A DNA stretch of 64,000 nucleotides from Hydrocarboniphaga sp. (GTDB lineage: Bacteria; Pseudomonadota; Gammaproteobacteria; Nevskiales; Nevskiaceae), in NCBI RefSeq assembly GCF_028291725.1, contig NZ_JAQGNT010000107.1, positions 1 through 64,000 on the forward strand, read 5' to 3'. The notes beneath the pieces are model-generated. The model did no database searches and was not told the DNA's origin. It saw nothing but the letters and a program-made list of their open reading frames with translations. A program made the translations under genes and the position numbers. Positions 62,786 through 64,000 of this stretch are shown piece by piece; the first letter of the stretch is position 1, and the number at the start of each line of letters is the position of its first letter.

Positions 62786-63244
62786 TCAGTGACGGCCGGT
62801 ATGGCCGAAACCGCCGGCGCCGCGCTGGCTCGCCTGGAATTCGCTGACCAGCTCGAAATCCGCGCGCACCACCGGCACCAGCACCAGCTGCGCGATGCGC
62901 TCGCCGGGCGTCATGCTGAAGGGGGCGCTGCCGCGGTTCCAGCAGCTGACCATCAGCTCGCCCTGGTAGTCGGAATCGATCAGGCCCACCAGGTTGCCGA
63001 GCACGATGCCGTGCTTATGGCCCAGGCCCGAACGCGGCAGGATGATCGCGGCCAGGCCCGGGTCGGCGACGTAGATCGCCATGCCGGTCTTGATCAGCGT
63101 GGTCTGGCCCGGCTCGATTTCCAGAGGCTGGTCCAGCATCGCGCGCAGATCCAGCCCGGCCGCGCCGTCGGTGGCATAACCCGGCAGCGGGTAATCGCGG
63201 CCGAGGCGCGGATCGAGAATCTTGAGCTGGATCTTTTGTGACAT
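62786..63244 (-). CDS. dut: dUTP diphosphatase
   Basis: A 152-residue trimeric dUTPase. The five family motifs are present ([37 protein letters not shown] and the C-terminal [10 protein letters not shown], where His replaces the common Ser). It starts 24 bp after the coaBC stop, in an operon with coaBC; argB follows after a longer gap. algC, which sits between dut and argB in Pseudomonas, is absent. Confidence 0.96.
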   Translation of the reverse strand: MSQKIQLKILDPRLGRDYPLPGYATDGAAGLDLRAMLDQPLEIEPGQTTLIKTGMAIYVADPGLAAIILPRSGLGHKHGIVLGNLVGLIDSDYQGELMVSCWNRGSAPFSMTPGERIAQLVLVPVVRADFELVSEFQASQRGAGGFGHTGRH

Positions 63245-63268
63245 TTTGTTGTTTTCTGAAGTTATTGT

Positions 63269-64000
63269 TTATTTTTTCGCGGCACGCTGCCGGATGATCA
63301 GCGCCACCAGGCCGCGCGCGACTTCGGCCTTGGTTGCCGGCGCCAGCGCTTCGCCGCCGTCCGGCCAGAACACCTGCAGGCTGTTGTCGTCCTGGTCGAA
63401 GGCGCGGCCGGCGCCGACCCAGTTGGCGGCGATCATGTCGAGGTTCTTGCGCTGCAGCTTGCCGCGCGCGTGTTCTTCCAACTTCTCGGTCTCGGCGGCG
63501 AAGCCGACCACGAACAGCTGCGGATAGGCCTTGCGAACCGTCGCCAGCACGTCGTCGGTGCGCGCCAGCGGCAGCGTCAGTTCAGCGTCGTTCTTCTTGA
63601 TCTTCTGGCCGGCGATGCTGGCCGCGCGGTAGTCGGCGACCGCGGCGGCAGCGACGAAGATCTGAGCATCGCGGCTTGCGGCGAGCGCGGCCTTGAGCAT
63701 GTCGGCGGCGGACTCGATGTCGATGCGCGTCACGCCGGCCGGCGTCGACAAGTTCGTCGGCCCCGAAATCAGCGTCACGCTGGCACCCTGGTCGCGCAGC
63801 GCCGCCGCAACCGCATAACCCTGTTTGCCGGAGCTGCGATTGCTCAGGAACCGCACCGGGTCCAGCGGCTCACGCGTGGGCCCGGCGGTGACCACCGCGT
63901 GCACGCCCTTCAGCGGGCCGGACGACAGCAGCTCGGCGACATTGGCGCGAAGATCGAGCGGCTCGCGCATGCGGCCTTCGCCGATTTCGCCGCAGGCTTG
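63269..64000 (-). CDS. coaBC: phosphopantothenoylcysteine decarboxylase/synthetase (partial, 5' end beyond window)
   Basis: The C-terminal 243 residues of a bifunctional CoA-synthesis enzyme. The frame continues off the right edge; the first visible residues QACGEIGEGRM contain the active-site cysteine of the CoaC half (ACGEVGEGRM-type). The CoaB half is complete: VVTAGPTREPLDPVRFLSNRSSG, then AAVADYR and the KIKK segment and DMIAANWVG. It first leads the coaBC-dut operon. Confidence 0.96.
   Translation of the reverse strand, partial: QACGEIGEGRMREPLDLRANVAELLSSGPLKGVHAVVTAGPTREPLDPVRFLSNRSSGKQGYAVAAALRDQGASVTLISGPTNLSTPAGVTRIDIESAADMLKAALAASRDAQIFVAAAAVADYRAASIAGQKIKKNDAELTLPLARTDDVLATVRKAYPQLFVVGFAAETEKLEEHARGKLQRKNLDMIAANWVGAGRAFDQDDNSLQVFWPDGGEALAPATKAEVARGLVALIIRQRAAKK

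Overview
The window is a GC-rich (about two-thirds G+C by eye) chromosomal segment from a Gram-negative bacterium. Lipoproteins, TonB and outer-membrane proteins, feoAB with a Fur box, and a coaBC-dut-argB-pyrE-xth neighbourhood resembling the Pseudomonas coaBC-dut-algC-argB-pyrE-crc locus point to a gammaproteobacterium. The Nevskiales/Xanthomonadales side is my guess from style and repeats; I cannot prove it. I saw no phage, transposase, CRISPR array or rRNA. Most of the window is ordinary, densely packed chromosome, with two tRNA genes (Thr-TGT, Gly-CCC).

Layout. 0-6.8 kb: a leftward MacAB-like efflux module (membrane-fusion protein, ATPase, two FtsX-type permeases) followed by an NtrC-type response regulator, with a candidate sigma-54 promoter and upstream palindrome in front of it. 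6.8-14.3 kb: HerA-like ATPase, a PAS/GAF histidine kinase, acrylyl-CoA reductase-like MDR, pdxH, M48 lipoprotein protease, orphan OppF-type ATPase. 14.5-24.7 kb: Dps, an SDR/acyltransferase pair, ATM1-type exporter, S41 protease, spoT, membrane adenylate/guanylate cyclase. 24.8-30.5 kb: Kef-type antiporter, an AT-rich gap leading to an orphan AbiEi-type protein immediately ahead of pldA, fRMsr, a diguanylate cyclase. 30.7-39.1 kb: zwf, uup, small envelope proteins, tRNA-Thr, and the overlapping plsY-birA-coaX operon.

39.2-48.7 kb: M61 protease, AcpA/phospholipase-C-type lipoprotein, di-haem peroxidase lipoprotein, Fur-controlled feoA-feoB-Cys-rich partner, a thioredoxin-fold protein, a glycine-zipper lipoprotein. 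49-54.3 kb: tRNA-Gly with thiS-thiG-paiB-trmB-prkB and small downstream genes. 54.3-64 kb: AmpG-like MFS protein, exonuclease III, a TonB receptor/YfiR/CHASE8-GGDEF-EAL signalling operon, pyrE, argB, dut and the 3' part of coaBC.

The most striking non-gene feature is a dense set of intergenic REP-like palindromes. Four sequence families (called A-D here) share one design: a GTAG head followed by a hairpin, usually as two inverted copies. This is the design recognised by REP-associated tyrosine transposases (RAYTs). In five genes (zwf, the oppF-like gene, the ATM1-type ABC gene, spoT, the M61 protease gene) the stop codon is exactly the TAG of a GTAG head. At another site the 3' end of the histidine-kinase gene is duplicated around an element. 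Second-tier candidates for new biology are the AbiEi-pldA pair and the TonB-YfiR-GGDEF/EAL operon.
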